In this document: piece after piece, positions 1 to 11,459 of the stretch
Numbering within the stretch: the first letter of the stretch is position 1
Layout of the letters: each line of letters begins with the position of its first letter
NCBI GenBank assembly: GCA_010015655.1
Contig: ML976684.1
Coordinates: 145,095-209,094, forward strand
DNA length: 64,000 nt
Origin: Bimuria novae-zelandiae CBS 107.79
Taxonomy: Eukaryota; Ascomycota; Dothideomycetes; Pleosporales; Didymosphaeriaceae
Reading direction: 5' to 3'
The notes under the pieces: model-generated
Seen by the model: the letters and a program-made list of their open reading frames with translations, nothing else
Told to the model about the DNA's origin: nothing
Databases searched by the model: none
Program-made: the position numbers and the translations under genes

Positions 1-3000
1 ATAAAGTACACCTAAATAAAAGACCGCTCGTGGTACCTAGACAAGACAATCTACAAGGACTAGTACACTAATTAAGATTTTAACATCGCCGACGCCACCG
101 TTAATATAGACAAACTTAACACCATAGTTATTAACTAGATAATACAGGTGGAAGAAGATGACATATTCGACCTGTTTTTACTACTTAAGTTTAAGGAGTA
201 TTTTAAGAACTTTACCCGCGATCTCTTTAATAGCATTAATAAGCGCATTTAAAAAGTACTTAAAGAGCTCCTCTGCTAGCAAGGCATCTACATTAAGTAA
301 GGTAATAGTAATAGTCTCCCTAACTAATTCGTAGAACTCCTTATATTAACTGTTGTCCTAAAATAGCCCGCTAAGCATCTTAAGCTTATGAGGCTCTGCG
401 AAGGCTTTAAGTGCTACTAGATTGCAGATAATAAAGAATAACAGTAGTAGCAGCGAGCTCTGCTAGGTGAAGGATTATTATTATTATTATAACCTGGATT
501 TACGCCTGTGTAGAACAACTCTTATTTGCTTACTAACCTCGCCAAGTTATACACGCCGGAGCAGAAGTATTTAGGTAACAAATACGATATCCTTAAGACG
601 AAGATTAAGGTGTTCAACGACCTCTACACTAAGGTTGGGATTAATAAGGATAAGCAGTATAAAATGGCACTCTCTATTATGCTTACTAGCTAAGCGCTTT
701 AGTATTACTACAATTATATTGCTCCCTAGGCGCTTACGCTTACTTATAATATAATGCTTAACAAGCTGCGCACGTACTTTAACACCACATAAGCTTACTA
801 GATGTACCTCCAGGAGTGGCATAGCACTACGCTTAAGAGCGTTATAACTACTAACCCTGAGAAAGACCCTATGGAGTGTCTTAAAATAGTTATTAGTAAG
901 ATAAACATGCTCTATTAGGCACTATCACAGGACTAGGGTAAGAGCTATAATTAGCATTTACTTGCGCAATAGCTCCTTAGCGCATGTCGTAGCATTAAAG
1001 CAACTACTATGGCTTGCTTAAAGCCAGCGACCACATTTAAAGGTGTCGCTGTAGATCTCCGCAACGTAGTTAGCATGTGGTTGAGCTGTTATCCTAATAG
1101 CCAGTTTCTATCACGAGATGCAGATGAGCAGTATTACACTAACCGCCGCTACATTTATAATAATTAACAAGCTACAGGATTATTAGATAATAATTACTAT
1201 AGCTACTGCTATTAAGGTTAAGGCGGATCGCGCGGCAATCGATTTAACAATAACTGTTATTTAAACTACTTAGGCAATTGCTGTAACAAGACATGCTTTA
1301 TCTGTAAGTAGCCTAAGTACTAGTTAACTTGACACTTAAAGAAGGAGCGCATGGAGCATCGCCAACGCTATTACTAATACGCTTAAGATAATCCTAATGC
1401 CCCGAGCTATAGAGTGTTTCTCGCCAGTCATGAAGGCATAGAGCTTGAAGACAGCGACAGCAGCGACAATAATGCTAGTAATAATAATATTAAAGCATAT
1501 TTTGCTAACTACGTCTACTTAACTACATCTTGCGGCAAGGTTAATGGCGACGCTATTGTCTCTAGCCTTAATAACGCTGCCGCACTTTATGCAATTATAG
1601 GCAATAATCCTTATATCTCTAGTAAAGTAAATAAAGATGCTTAACTCTTCTTATTTGATTTACGCTACGGCGCAGATATCTTTTAAGGTATTATGCCTGA
1701 CACTGGTGTAGCTAGTGTCTTAACTACTAAAAAAACACAAGTAAAGGCGCTGTAGCTTATCTAACTATTCGTAGTTATTAATAAGTCTACCGCAGGACGT
1801 TATTAAATCTAATTTAGAGATAATCTAGAGTGTTTCTCCCTTAGCGACGTTAATGTTAGCACGCTATTTGGTACGATTACCTTTATAGTAATGCTAACTA
1901 ATATACTATTTCTGCTCTGCTTAAATAATATAGATTATTATAGTATCTTCTTCAACAACGTCGACAATATGCTCGTTCAAGGTGGCAAAGAATTCCTAAT
2001 TATCCGCAAATAGGGACATCCATGGCTCCTGCTTGATAAACAAGAGACCGTTGTCTATTATTTAACTAAGACTAAGCTGCGCTAGCTTCACTAACGCTTT
2101 GGCTATCCTACTACTAGACGACTGCATAAGATCCTCAGCAAAGCAGGCTATAAAGACATTAATAAGGACATTATTAATCGCATTAATAAGTACTATCACC
2201 AGTGTTAAATCCATAGCAAAGCACCTGGCCGTTTCCGCTTCACTATTTACGATAATATGGACTTCAACTCATGCGTTATTATCGATGTGATGTACATTAA
2301 TCAGAAACCAGTATTCCACGTAGTTAATAAAGCTATAGCTTTTTAAGCTGCTTAATTCATGCTAAACATCTAGGCAAATACTACTTAGGATCTCCTTCGC
2401 GCTATATGGATCGACATATACGTTGGTCCTCCTAACGTTATTAAGATAAATGCTGGCAAGAACTTTATTGCTAACAAGTTTATTAATAACGCCATATTAC
2501 TTGCAATTAAGGTTAAGGAAGTCCTAGTAGAGGCACATTATTTAATTGGCAAGGTTAAGCGCTATTATGCTCCTATCTATCGTGCTTATGGGGTGATCTC
2601 TGCAGACGTTGGACGCATAATTACTCTCGAACATATCTTGCAGATGGCTGTCAAGGCTGTTAATAACACCGCAGGTCTTAACGGACTTGTCCTAACTCTT
2701 CTTGTCTTTGGAGCATATCCTCGCCTGTTAAAGAAATTACTACTATCGCTATTTATTACCGCCCGCGGCGCTGCAGTGCGTAAAGCAATGGCTAAAGTGC
2801 GTAAGATTAAGGCAAAGTGCTAAGTTAATAAGGCTCTTGCAACTCGTAATAGTCCTAACGTAACTAATATCTTATTATTGCCTATCCTAAGCAGCGTTAA
2901 GGTCTGGCGAGAGAACTATAGATGGTCTGGCCCGCATTAGATAATCGCCCTCTACGTTAATAAGTAATCCGTGGTTGTTAAAATTAATAATAAACAAATC

Positions 3001-4840
3001 ACCTTTCGTATCACCGTAGTGCGCCCGTATTATGCAGACGATACGACCACCATTACCCCTCCCGCAAAGGACGAGGACAACGGTGGCTCTGGCGATAATT
3101 TCACTCCTATTATGGAGGAGCCCGCGCCCAAGCGTAAGCGCGATAGGCTAAAAGGCTTAAGGAATAAGCTAAAACCTGATAAAGTTGTAACTACTATAGT
3201 TAACCTTAATTAACGTGAGCGTGATAATCTTATTCTGGCTAAGAAGCTACGAGCAGTTAGCAAGATTATAACACTAGGGCAACTATTTAAAGTATCTATA
3301 AAGGTAAAGATTAACGCCCTTATAATATAAGGCGTCTTTTGCTTTAAGAAGTATAGTCCTTATTATTATAATAAGGTCTGCATCTTTAAGTCACGTATTA
3401 TTAATAAAGTTAAGGGCAAGACTACTAATCGCCTGTACGAAAAGTCCTGTCTTGTTATCTAAGGATACGCCGATAACAATAAGAAGCTTGTCCTAACACA
3501 GTCTCCCACTATCTAGCGTGCAAGCCAGCGTGTAATTATCGCTCTAGTACCATTACTGTTGAAGCTGGGCATGTACCTCTGGCTCCGTGACATCACTCAG
3601 GCCTATACGCAATCGGATGATCCACTCTAGCGTACTATTGTGGCTGACATACCAGCCCAACTTAAGGAAAGTTATCTAATAAACATAGTTATAGTTATTA
3701 TTAAGCTGCTGTACGGTATTGCTGAAGCAGGTGCCTATTGGTGGTTAACGTATAATAAACACCACACCGAGACTCTCCACATGGTGATATCTACTTATAA
3801 TCTATGCCTGCTTATTAGTAAAGCTGGTAGCAAGTGCTTCGGCATTATTAGCATGCAAACTAACGACACGTTTGGCCTGTCTAATAAAGCTTTTGTAGAC
3901 CTTGAGGACTAAGAGCTGCGTTTTAAGGCTAAGCCTAAGTAGTTTCTCTTACTGGACGCGCAAATTAACTTTAACAGCTATATTATTAAGCTTAATAATA
4001 ATAATTGCGCCATTACTCTGCGCTAGAAGAAGCAAGGCGAGAAGCTAGAAATAGCTAATAATAAGTAATTATATATTTAATAGCGCGCTCGAGGTGCTTA
4101 CATTACGATAATCTGTTAACCTGAGGCGAGCTTCGACCTCGCCGCTGTAGCCCAAGCGAGTGAGCCCACAAAAGAAGAAATTGTTAGATTAAATAAGCGT
4201 ATTATCTAGCAGAAGGAGAATATTACTCGCGGTTTTAACTTTATCCCACTAGACTTAAGTAACTTAAAGCTATACGCCTTTGTTAACGCATTATTTGCTA
4301 ATAATAAGGACATGTTATTATAGATAGGCTTTGTAATCACGCTTAGTAATAAGACCAAAGATAGCGATCGTAACTTTAAGTTTACTAGCAATATTATCTA
4401 CTAGTTATCTATTAAGTGCAAGCGCGTTACTCGCAGCGTCCTTATATCTAAGATCTACTTGATGGCCTATAGAGTCGATATTATAATTATAATTAGCGGT
4501 ACAATTGACATGATTATGCAGCGACTTAACCTCCCTAATGTCCCTATTATCGTGTGCACTGACTCACGCTCCTTATATAATTACCTTGTTAAGCTTGGCA
4601 CTACTAAGGAGAAGCGCCTTATAATTAATATTATAGCTCTGCGTGAGGCCTATGAGCGTAATAATCTTATAGACATCTGCTAGATTGATAGACGTGACAA
4701 TCTAGCAGACTTAATAACTAAGGCTGGCTCTAACTTAGCTATAGAGCATCTTATTAACTATAACTAGCTTAAGCTTTGCGTGTAAGGCTGGGTTAATCGC
4801 GCTAAAGTTAACACCCTAAAGTACGATTATAATAGTAAGA
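1..4840 (+). pseudogene. Copia gag-pol polyprotein, RIP-inactivated
   Basis: Reading through the stops gives gag, a zinc knuckle beginning CNKTCFIC near 1280, an aspartic protease site (PDTGVAS, about 1696), an integrase core (about 2190-2560), a reverse transcriptase region (about 3300-3960) and an RNase H domain with TDSRSLYNYLVKLG near 4560 and DNLADLITKA near 4700. This domain order (integrase before RT) is that of Ty1/Copia. Dozens of in-frame TAG/TAA codons sit where Gln would be expected, so they look like C-to-T changes in CpA context. No long ORF survives, and the element cannot encode its own proteins. Confidence 0.9.
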
Positions 4841-5003
4841 AGTAGTGAGTCTGTAAAAGGAGCAGCGAGATAGGCACTAAGAGGACGCGCACCGGCGCTA
4901 GTCCGGTTAGAAAACTAGTAACTGTTATAGATTGTGTTTTATTGCAGATTTGAGCGTTCTGGGCTGAACTGGCCATATGTAGCATAAAAGAAAAGATAGC
5001 CAG

Positions 5004-5268
5004 TGTTGGTATCAAACCTGCGCAACACTGCTACGGCTTTCACCGCTATGCAGTTTGCCTGCGGCTTGTTGCGCAGTTTGCCTGCGGCTTGTTGCGCAGT
5101 TTGCCTGTGGTTTGTTGCGCTAGTCCTGATCGGGCTAGCAGGGAACAAACCACGCTTGATAAATACCTCTCACAGCAGCCCACCACAATAGATCTGCAAT
5201 CAAGAATCAAATCAATACCACATCGTTGCAACGAAGTCTTGATCTAGCAGCCTATTGCCGTATTAACA
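5004..5268 (+). repeat. 3' LTR of Copia copy 1
   Basis: 265 bp beginning TGTTGG and ending TTAACA. It matches the LTR at 5544-5785 except for RIP-type transitions and one extra 23-bp internal unit. Confidence 0.85.
5051..5119 (+). repeat. 23-bp tandem repeat x3 inside the LTR
   Basis: Three head-to-tail copies of a unit starting CAGTTTGCCTGCGG (5051-5073, 5074-5096, 5097-5119). The sister LTR at 5591-5636 has only two copies, which accounts exactly for the length difference (265 versus 242 bp). Confidence 0.9.
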
Positions 5269-5543
5269 CTGTGCGCCACATCTTCTATAATAGTAGGTAG
5301 AGGATAAAAGACTTTAGGCTATTTTTTTTTAGTAGTCTTTTAAAAAAGCGTATAATGCCTTAATATTAATTTATTATTTTTATTATCTTTTAATAGATCT
5401 TAGTCCATCTAAAAAAGGCGTTTGCCCTAGAGTTTACTAACTCTAGTCTGTATATAAATATTATATTAATATACCTAAGTATATTTAACTACTAAACGTG
5501 GTGTTTGTCTAACCTTTATTTAGTCGCGAAATACGTAAGGTGC
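5269..5543. other. AT-rich spacer between two Copia copies
   Basis: 275 bp of AT-rich sequence without a supportable gene. It begins with CTGTGCGCCACAT, a 13-mer also present at the end of the Gypsy LTR near 30857. The remainder holds homopolymer runs and TA-rich sequence typical of RIP-affected DNA. Confidence 0.6.
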
Positions 5544-5785
5544 TGTTGGCTTCAAACCTGCGCAACACTGCTACGGCTTTCACCGCTATATAGTTTGCCT
5601 ACGGTTTGTTGCGCAGTTTGCCTGTGATTTATTACGCTAGTCCTAATTAAGCTAGCAAGGGACAAACCACGCTCGATAAATACTTCTTATAATAGCCTAC
5701 CACAATAGATCTGTAATTAAGAATTAAATCAACACCACATCGTTGCAACGAAGTCTTGATCCAATAGCCTATTGCCGTATTAACA
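5544..5785 (+). repeat. 5' LTR of Copia copy 2
   Basis: 242 bp, TGTTGG...TTAACA, with two internal 23-bp units. Immediately downstream is CTGATTAGTGGTTGCTACACC, where a primer-binding site would be expected; I cannot assign the tRNA. Confidence 0.85.
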
Positions 5786-6114
5786 CTGATTAGTGGTTGC
5801 TACACCACAGATTGGCAAGATATACTGTGTACAGGGAATCTCAGCGCACGTTTTAGGCTGAGTATTCTGGCGATAGAAGCGGTTAGCGCATGCCTCCTCC
5901 CCTACCAAGGCCCAGGATACAGCATCGCTAGTGCGAAGTATAGGTACGACAAGCTTACTGCTATCCTGTATCAGGATCAGCGGCGCCTCGTATTTGAAGG
6001 ATCTCTCCGCCTGGATTGTCCCTACTAAGGCTTAGTTTGGAAGGAGATTTGCGTCAACTACGCTAACTCTTGTTAAATCACACTAATTACAGGCCCACAT
6101 CTAAAACGCTATTA

Positions 6115-8735
6115 TAAAGTACACCTAAATAAAGGATCGCTCGTGGTACCTAGACAAGATAATCTACAAGGACTAGTACGCCAACTAAGATTTTAATATC
6201 GCTAACGCTACCGTTAATACAGATAAACTTAACACTATAGTTATTAACTAGATAATACAGGTAGAAGAAGATGACATATTTAACCTATTTCTACTACTTA
6301 AGTTTAAGGAGTATTTTGAGAATTTTACCCGCAATCTCTTTAATAGCATTAATAAGCGCATTTAAAAAGCACTTAAAGAGCTCCTCCGCTAGTAAGGCAT
6401 CTATATTAAGCAAGGTAATAGTAATAATCTCCCTGACCAATTCGCAGAACTCCTTATATTAACCACCGTCCTAAAATGGCCCGCTAAGTATCTTAAGCTT
6501 ATAAGGCTCTGCGAAGGCTTTAAGTGCCACTAGATTATAGATAATAAAGAATAATAGCAGCAGTAGCGAGCTCCGCTAGGTAGAGGATTATTATTATTAT
6601 TATAACCTGGATTTACGCCTATGCAGAATAACTCTTATTTACTTACTAACCTCGCCAAGTTATACACGCCAGAGTAGAAGTATTTAGGTAATAAATATAA
6701 TATCCTTAAGACAAAGATTAAGGTGTTTAACAACCTTTGCACTAAGGTTAGGATTAATAAGGATAAGTAGTATAAAATAGCACTTTCTATTATGCTTACT
6801 AGCTAAGCGCTTTAGTATTACTACGATTACATTGCTCCCCAGGCGCTTACGCTTACTTATAATACAATGCTTGACAAGCTACGCACGTACTTTAACACCA
6901 CATAAGCTTACTAGATATACCTCTAGGAGTGGTATAGCACTACGCTTAAGAGCGTTATAACTACTAACCCTAAGAAAGACCCTATAGAGTATCTTAAAAT
7001 AGTTATTAGTAAGATAAACATGCTCTATTAGGTACTATTATAAGACTAAGGTAAAAGCTATAATTAGCATTTGCTTGCGTAATAGCTCCTTAGCGTATGT
7101 CGTGGTATTAAAGCAACTACTATAGCTTACTTAAAACTAGCGACTATATTTAAAGGTATCGCTGTAGATCTCCGCAACGCAGTTAGCATGTAGTTAAGCT
7201 ATTATCTTAATAGCTAGTTTCTATCACGAGATGCAGATAAGCAGTATTACACTAATTATTACTATATTTATAATAATTAATAAGCTACAGGATTATTAGA
7301 TAATAACTACTATAGCCACCACTATTAAGGTTAAGGCGGATCGCGCGGCAATCGATTTAATAATAATAACTATTAGTTAAACTACTTAGGCAATCGCCGC
7401 AATAAGACATGCTTTATCTATAAGTAGCCTAAGTGCTAATTAACTCGACACTTAAAGAAGGAGCGCATAAAGCATCGCTAACGCTATAACTAATACGCTT
7501 AAGATAATCCTAATGCCCTAAGCTATAAAGTGTTTCTCGCTGGCTATAAAGGCATAGAGCTTAAAGACAGCGACGGCAGCGACAATAATGCTAGTAATAA
7601 TAATATTAAAGTATATTTTACTAACTAAGTCTACTTAACTACATCCTGTAATAAGGTTAACGGCGACGCTATTGTCTCTAGCCTTAATAACGCTGCCGCA
7701 CTTTATGTAATTATAGGCGATAATCCTTACATCTCTAGTAAAGTAAATAAAGATGCTTAACTTTTCTTATTTAATTTACGCTACGGCGTAGATATCTTTT
7801 AAGGTATTATGCCTGACACTAGTGTAGCCGGTGTCTTAACTGCTAGCAAGACACAAGTAAAGGCGCTGCAGCTTATCTAACTATCTATAGTCATTAATAA
7901 GTCCACTGCAGGACGTTGTCGAATCTAATTTAAAGATAATCTAGAGTGTTTCTCCCTTAGCGACGTTAATGTTAGCACGCTATTTAGTATAATTACCTTT
8001 ATAGTAATGCTAACTAATACACTATTTCTGCTCTGCTTAAATAATATAGATTATTAAATAACATCGACAATATGCTTGTTCAAGGTGGCAAAGAATTCCT
8101 AATTATCCGTAAATAGGGACATCCACAGCTCCTGCTTAATAAACAAGAGACCGTTGTCTACTACTTAACCAAGACTAAGCTACGCTAGCTTTACCAACGC
8201 TTTAACTATTCTACTACTAGACGACTGCACAAGATCCTTAGCAAAGCAGGCTATAAAAACATTAATAAGTACTGTCACTAGTGTTAAATCTATAGCAAAG
8301 CACCTAGCCGTTTCCGCTTTACTATTTATAATAATATGGACTTTAACTCATGCGTTATTATTAATATAATATACATTAATTAGAAACCAGTGCTCCACGC
8401 AGTTGATAAAGCCACAGCTTTTTAAGTTACTTAATTTATACTAAATATCTAGGCAAACACTACTTAGGATCTCCTTCGCGCCATGTAGATCGACATATAC
8501 GTTAGTCCTTCTAACGTTATTAAGATAGATGCTGGCAAGAACTTTATTACTAACAAGTTTGTTAACAACGCCACGTTACTTATAATTAAGGTTAAGGAAG
8601 TCCTAGTGGAGGCACATTATTTAATTAGCAAGATTAAGCGCTATTATGCTCCTATTCGCCGTGCTTATGGGGTGATCTTTATAGACGTTAGACGTATAAC
8701 CGCTCCCGAACATATCTTGCAGATAGCTGTTAAGG
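6115..8735 (+). pseudogene. Copia gag-protease-integrase remnant
   Basis: The first bases match position 1 of the window and the alignment runs on through gag, the zinc knuckle (about 7395), the protease site (about 7812) and the integrase core (about 8275-8660). A short stretch present in copy 1 (about 1942-1965) is missing here, so the copies also differ by small deletions. Many Gln codons are TAA/TAG. Nothing translatable remains. Confidence 0.85.
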
Positions 8736-9940
8736 CTATAGACTAGACGTAGGTCACTTAACTCTACCTCGCACGTCTTTAACGCTAAGGTAGTAAGAGC
8801 ATAAAGAGGCTTCCAGCACACTATAAGATAACTAGAGTTTAATACCCGTTAAATCTAGCTATGTATAGACAGCACCTCAGTTATATAGTGCCTAAGGGGC
8901 GATTCACCCCCTACCTCTTAATAGGCCTTTTTAGAGTGCCATGGCGCTATGGAGACTCACGACGTCTCTATCAAATGGGCCCCCAGACACCTAGGCATTA
9001 AAGGAAATAAGGCAGCAGACAGATTAGCTAACCTAGAAGCCTAACACCTATCACCCCTAACGGGTAAAGCTACTCTACCTATACTCTTAGGCATTAAGAT
9101 AATTGCCCGCAAGACATCACAACACACATAGCAGATCTAGTAGTCTAACAAAAAGAACAAACTCTCTAGATAGTATAAAAGCTGGCACCTAGACTATGCA
9201 CCACGCAGTAGTCTAAAGGAACTAGACCTACTAAGAGCTATCTTAGCCAGACTACTTTCTATCTAGTCTAGACATAGGGATTTTGCCTGGTACTACTAAA
9301 AGTATAACTATAAGGATGCAAACCTTACCTGCTTATATAGACAGGACAAGACACCAGAGCACCTTGCGCTCTATCGCAAGACCCTAGGGGCCTTTAGTAG
9401 ATAGCCACTTCGACCACCTACACTACTATCTAGCCAGGCTAACAGCCTGGCGTATACTGCGGTGCTGCTAGGGGATCCAGAGGCCTTTAAAGCCTTTACC
9501 TAACTCACACAGTACTACACTAAGATTTATCCCCGCTAGCTCCTGCAGCCCTGCAACAGCAATAAGCAATGCAGCACCTAGCAAGAACTAGGTCTAGCAT
9601 AATAGCTATAATACTCCCTACCCCTCTTCCTCTCTTTCCCCTCCCCCTACACACACACACACACATACACACTCGCTCTCTCTCTCTCTTAGCATATAGA
9701 TGCCTCAAAATGCAAGGAAACCACCCTAATGTACATACATCGCTCAGCCTCCCCAACTAGAAAGGGAGCTACAGTTCCAAAATAGTAGTAATACCCGCGC
9801 AGGCAAGAAATGCTTTCTAGGGTAGTATGTTAGCACTATAATTCTATAGCTTAGCACGTCGTATATGCCCTTCGGGAGGCGAGATAGTGGACTTAATCCC
9901 CATTAAAGAGACGTAAAATGAATACCAACTAACCAACCAA
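8736..9940 (+). mobile_element. 3' end of a Tad-type LINE (non-LTR retrotransposon)
   Basis: Reading through stops near 8970-9010 gives WVPRHLGIKGNKAADRLA, the signature of the RNase H domain at the C terminus of Tad-like LINE ORF2. It is followed by a degraded Cys/His tail (KTPEHLALY near 9350). Coding similarity fades near 9540. A 3' UTR-like stretch with a CA/CT microsatellite follows, ending in AACCAACCAACC-type short repeats at about 9925-9943, of the kind found at LINE 3' tails. The 5' part (endonuclease, RT) is absent. The stretch 8736-8940 is coding-like but not recognised. Confidence 0.75.
9645..9690. repeat. CA/CT microsatellite
   Basis: About 20 bp of (AC)n followed by (CT)n within the LINE 3' region. 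The short opposing ORFs here are artefacts of this low-complexity tract. Confidence 0.9.
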
Positions 9941-10679
9941 CCACCTAATCCTGATCCTATCCTTAATAGGTTCACGCAGGATTAAGAATCAGGCGATAGC
10001 TCTTTATTAGGGCTCAGCGATCATGATTGGAGAAAGGTGGATAGGCTTTTACGATTAGTAGTGAAGGAACAGGGTAGTTAAGATATAAAGAAGCTTCGTC
10101 AATCGCTCCACTATCTATCTATCTAAAATGAGCTGCTTAAGCATGACAACAATAGGCTTAGGCAGGCGCTATCTATTAAGAAGAAGCGTAAAAAGAAGGG
10201 TAAAGCTCTTAACCTTTAACAGCGCTAGGAGTATCATGGTAGGGCTATTTTATAGTTACTAAGGAAAGTAAGGGAGGCATATATTTATTAATTAATTAAG
10301 GAGCAAGAGGATAAGTAATAGTAGCTTTAAAAAGCGGAGACAGCAGAGCTAAAGAAGGTAGCTAAGCTATATAAGGAGAAAATACAGCAGGAAAAGCGTG
10401 CTGCGCGAGAGGCAGCTAAGAAGGCGAAGGAGGAGGAGAGGGTTAAAAAGGCTGCTCAGCGCGCTGCCCAGAAGTCTGCCCACGACGCTGAAAAAGCTCT
10501 GCAACTATCCCAAAAGGGTAAGAGAAAGGCCTCTCAGTCATCTCTACAGAGCAGAAAGCGTCAGAAACGTGGTGTTAATGCTACAGATGTTGGGGAGGCC
10601 TCAGAGGGCGCATCTACTGCCCCAACCAAATCTACACGCAGTGGCCGCGACGTCAAGCTTCCTAATAAATATAAATAGT
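9941..10679 (+). pseudogene. pogo-like transposase, C-terminal fragment
   Basis: Encodes only the region after the DDE core: a long Lys/Arg/Glu-rich coiled-coil-like tail ending in a basic segment and a stop near 10677. The same tail, including the final SGRDVKL motif, ends the transposases of elements B and C. Several Gln codons are now stops. No catalytic residues are present. Confidence 0.75.
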
Positions 10680-10830
10680 GAAAATTAATCGCAAGGATCT
10701 ATATAGTAATCAACTAGAAAATCTTATAATAATACTAACTGTGGGTGGCTCTATTGCCTTATTGCTGATAGAGCTGTTCTGGTGTTCGGCAATCGTTACG
10801 CGAATCCGATCGTTACGCGCACGGACACGT
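9941..10830 (+). mobile_element. pogo/Fot-like DNA transposon, 3' part only
   Basis: From about 9941 the sequence aligns with the reverse complement of 60099-60840 (element C) and 33869-34600 (element B). It starts inside the transposase gene and runs to a terminal inverted repeat ending ACGGACACGT at 10830, followed by TA (10831-10832). The left end is missing; the LINE tail abuts the break, so the LINE probably inserted into, or recombined with, this copy. Its TIR is a divergent version of those of B and C. Confidence 0.8.
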
Positions 10831-10832
10831 TA

Positions 10833-11154
10833 TTTACTAAAAACACGAAATCCAGAGCTACGGCTCTATTACTAAGGAAAACCATAATTAAGACACTTCC
10901 CTAAAACTTGCTCGTATCTAGCAAGGTATTAATAAGGACCTCTTGCAACCTCTTTAGCTACCTACGTTTACTAGTAATAACCTAATTACTACGACGCCAG
11001 AGGCCGTGATTAAGCATTTTAGGCAGGAACTAGCAAAGAATACTATAGAGCTAGTTAGCCAGCTACTTCTTTATAGTGTAGAGCGATAATAACTATATAT
11101 ATACCGCCAGATCGCTGCTAATGCCTTAGCTAAAGGCAAAGGGCTGTATAGAGC
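10833..11154 (+). other. Flank of Copia A, possibly gag of the Gypsy element at 25188
   Basis: Reading through stops gives a coherent acidic/basic peptide in one plus-strand frame (for example EAVIKHFRQELAKNTIELV near 11010). It ends at the AGAGC target duplication (11150-11154) of Copia A. The matching duplicate at 25183-25187 is followed by the Gypsy gag region, so the two flanks were contiguous before Copia A inserted. I cannot show that the peptide is Gypsy gag; no Gypsy 5' LTR is visible here. Confidence 0.45.
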
Positions 11155-11317
11155 TGTCAGATTTAATAGTGTTCTGTCACTTTAAGATAATGCAATAATG
11201 AGAATTTGATGGATGTGATAATTAATTAATAATATTCGTGTTCTGTCTGTATCTGGAATGCAGATGTGTGCGAGGCTCTAAATAAGTGCCGCTATAGCGC
11301 TAGCCCTATTTAGAATA
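11155..11317 (-). repeat. 3' LTR of Copia A, first segment
   Basis: Plus-strand TGTCAGATTT... matches the LTR at 24958-25182 up to TTAGAATA, where M1 is inserted. The remaining 60 bp are at 14693-14752, giving a 223-bp LTR when joined. Confidence 0.88.
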
Positions 11318-11459
11318 TTATCGTTTCCGAAATACCGTCCCGCCCCACTTTGGCGGATTTTTCTGTCAGCACTTAGTAATCGGTTCCTTACCAACACTTT
11401 CGTACACCTGTTTTGTGAGCGATAAAATGATTACACGGAATATTCACCCTAGGTAAACA

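Larger units (their letters stand above)
1..5268 (+). mobile_element. Ty1/Copia retrotransposon, copy 1 (5' end outside window)
   Basis: A RIP-mutated Copia element on the plus strand. The internal region and the 3' LTR are in the window; the 5' LTR would lie to the left. Its first 2.66 kb align base for base with a second copy from 6115 onward. A purine-rich tract (about 4985-5000) precedes the LTR, as expected for second-strand priming. The bases after the LTR (5269-5273, CTGTG) should be one half of the target duplication, but the other half is outside the window. Confidence 0.9.
5544..8735 (+). mobile_element. Ty1/Copia retrotransposon, copy 2 (3' truncated)
   Basis: Same family as the element at 1-5268. 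It has its 5' LTR (5544-5785), a leader, and the gag to mid-integrase part of the internal region. Similarity to copy 1 stops near 8735 (equivalent to about 2660 in copy 1), where LINE-like sequence begins. RT, RNase H and 3' LTR are missing. It is at least as strongly RIPped as copy 1. Confidence 0.85.

Noticed and set aside
5051..5119. CRISPR-like short direct repeats
   Set aside because: Units are contiguous with no spacers and sit inside an LTR of a eukaryotic retrotransposon.
5003..5231. Overlapping open frames on both strands in the Copia LTR
   Set aside because: They arise from the 23-bp tandem repeat (Cys/Leu-rich and Gln-rich translations) and lie wholly in the LTR.
9520..9760. Opposing open frames around 9.6 kb
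   Set aside because: Translation of a CA/CT microsatellite (Thr-His and Ser-Leu runs), not a gene.
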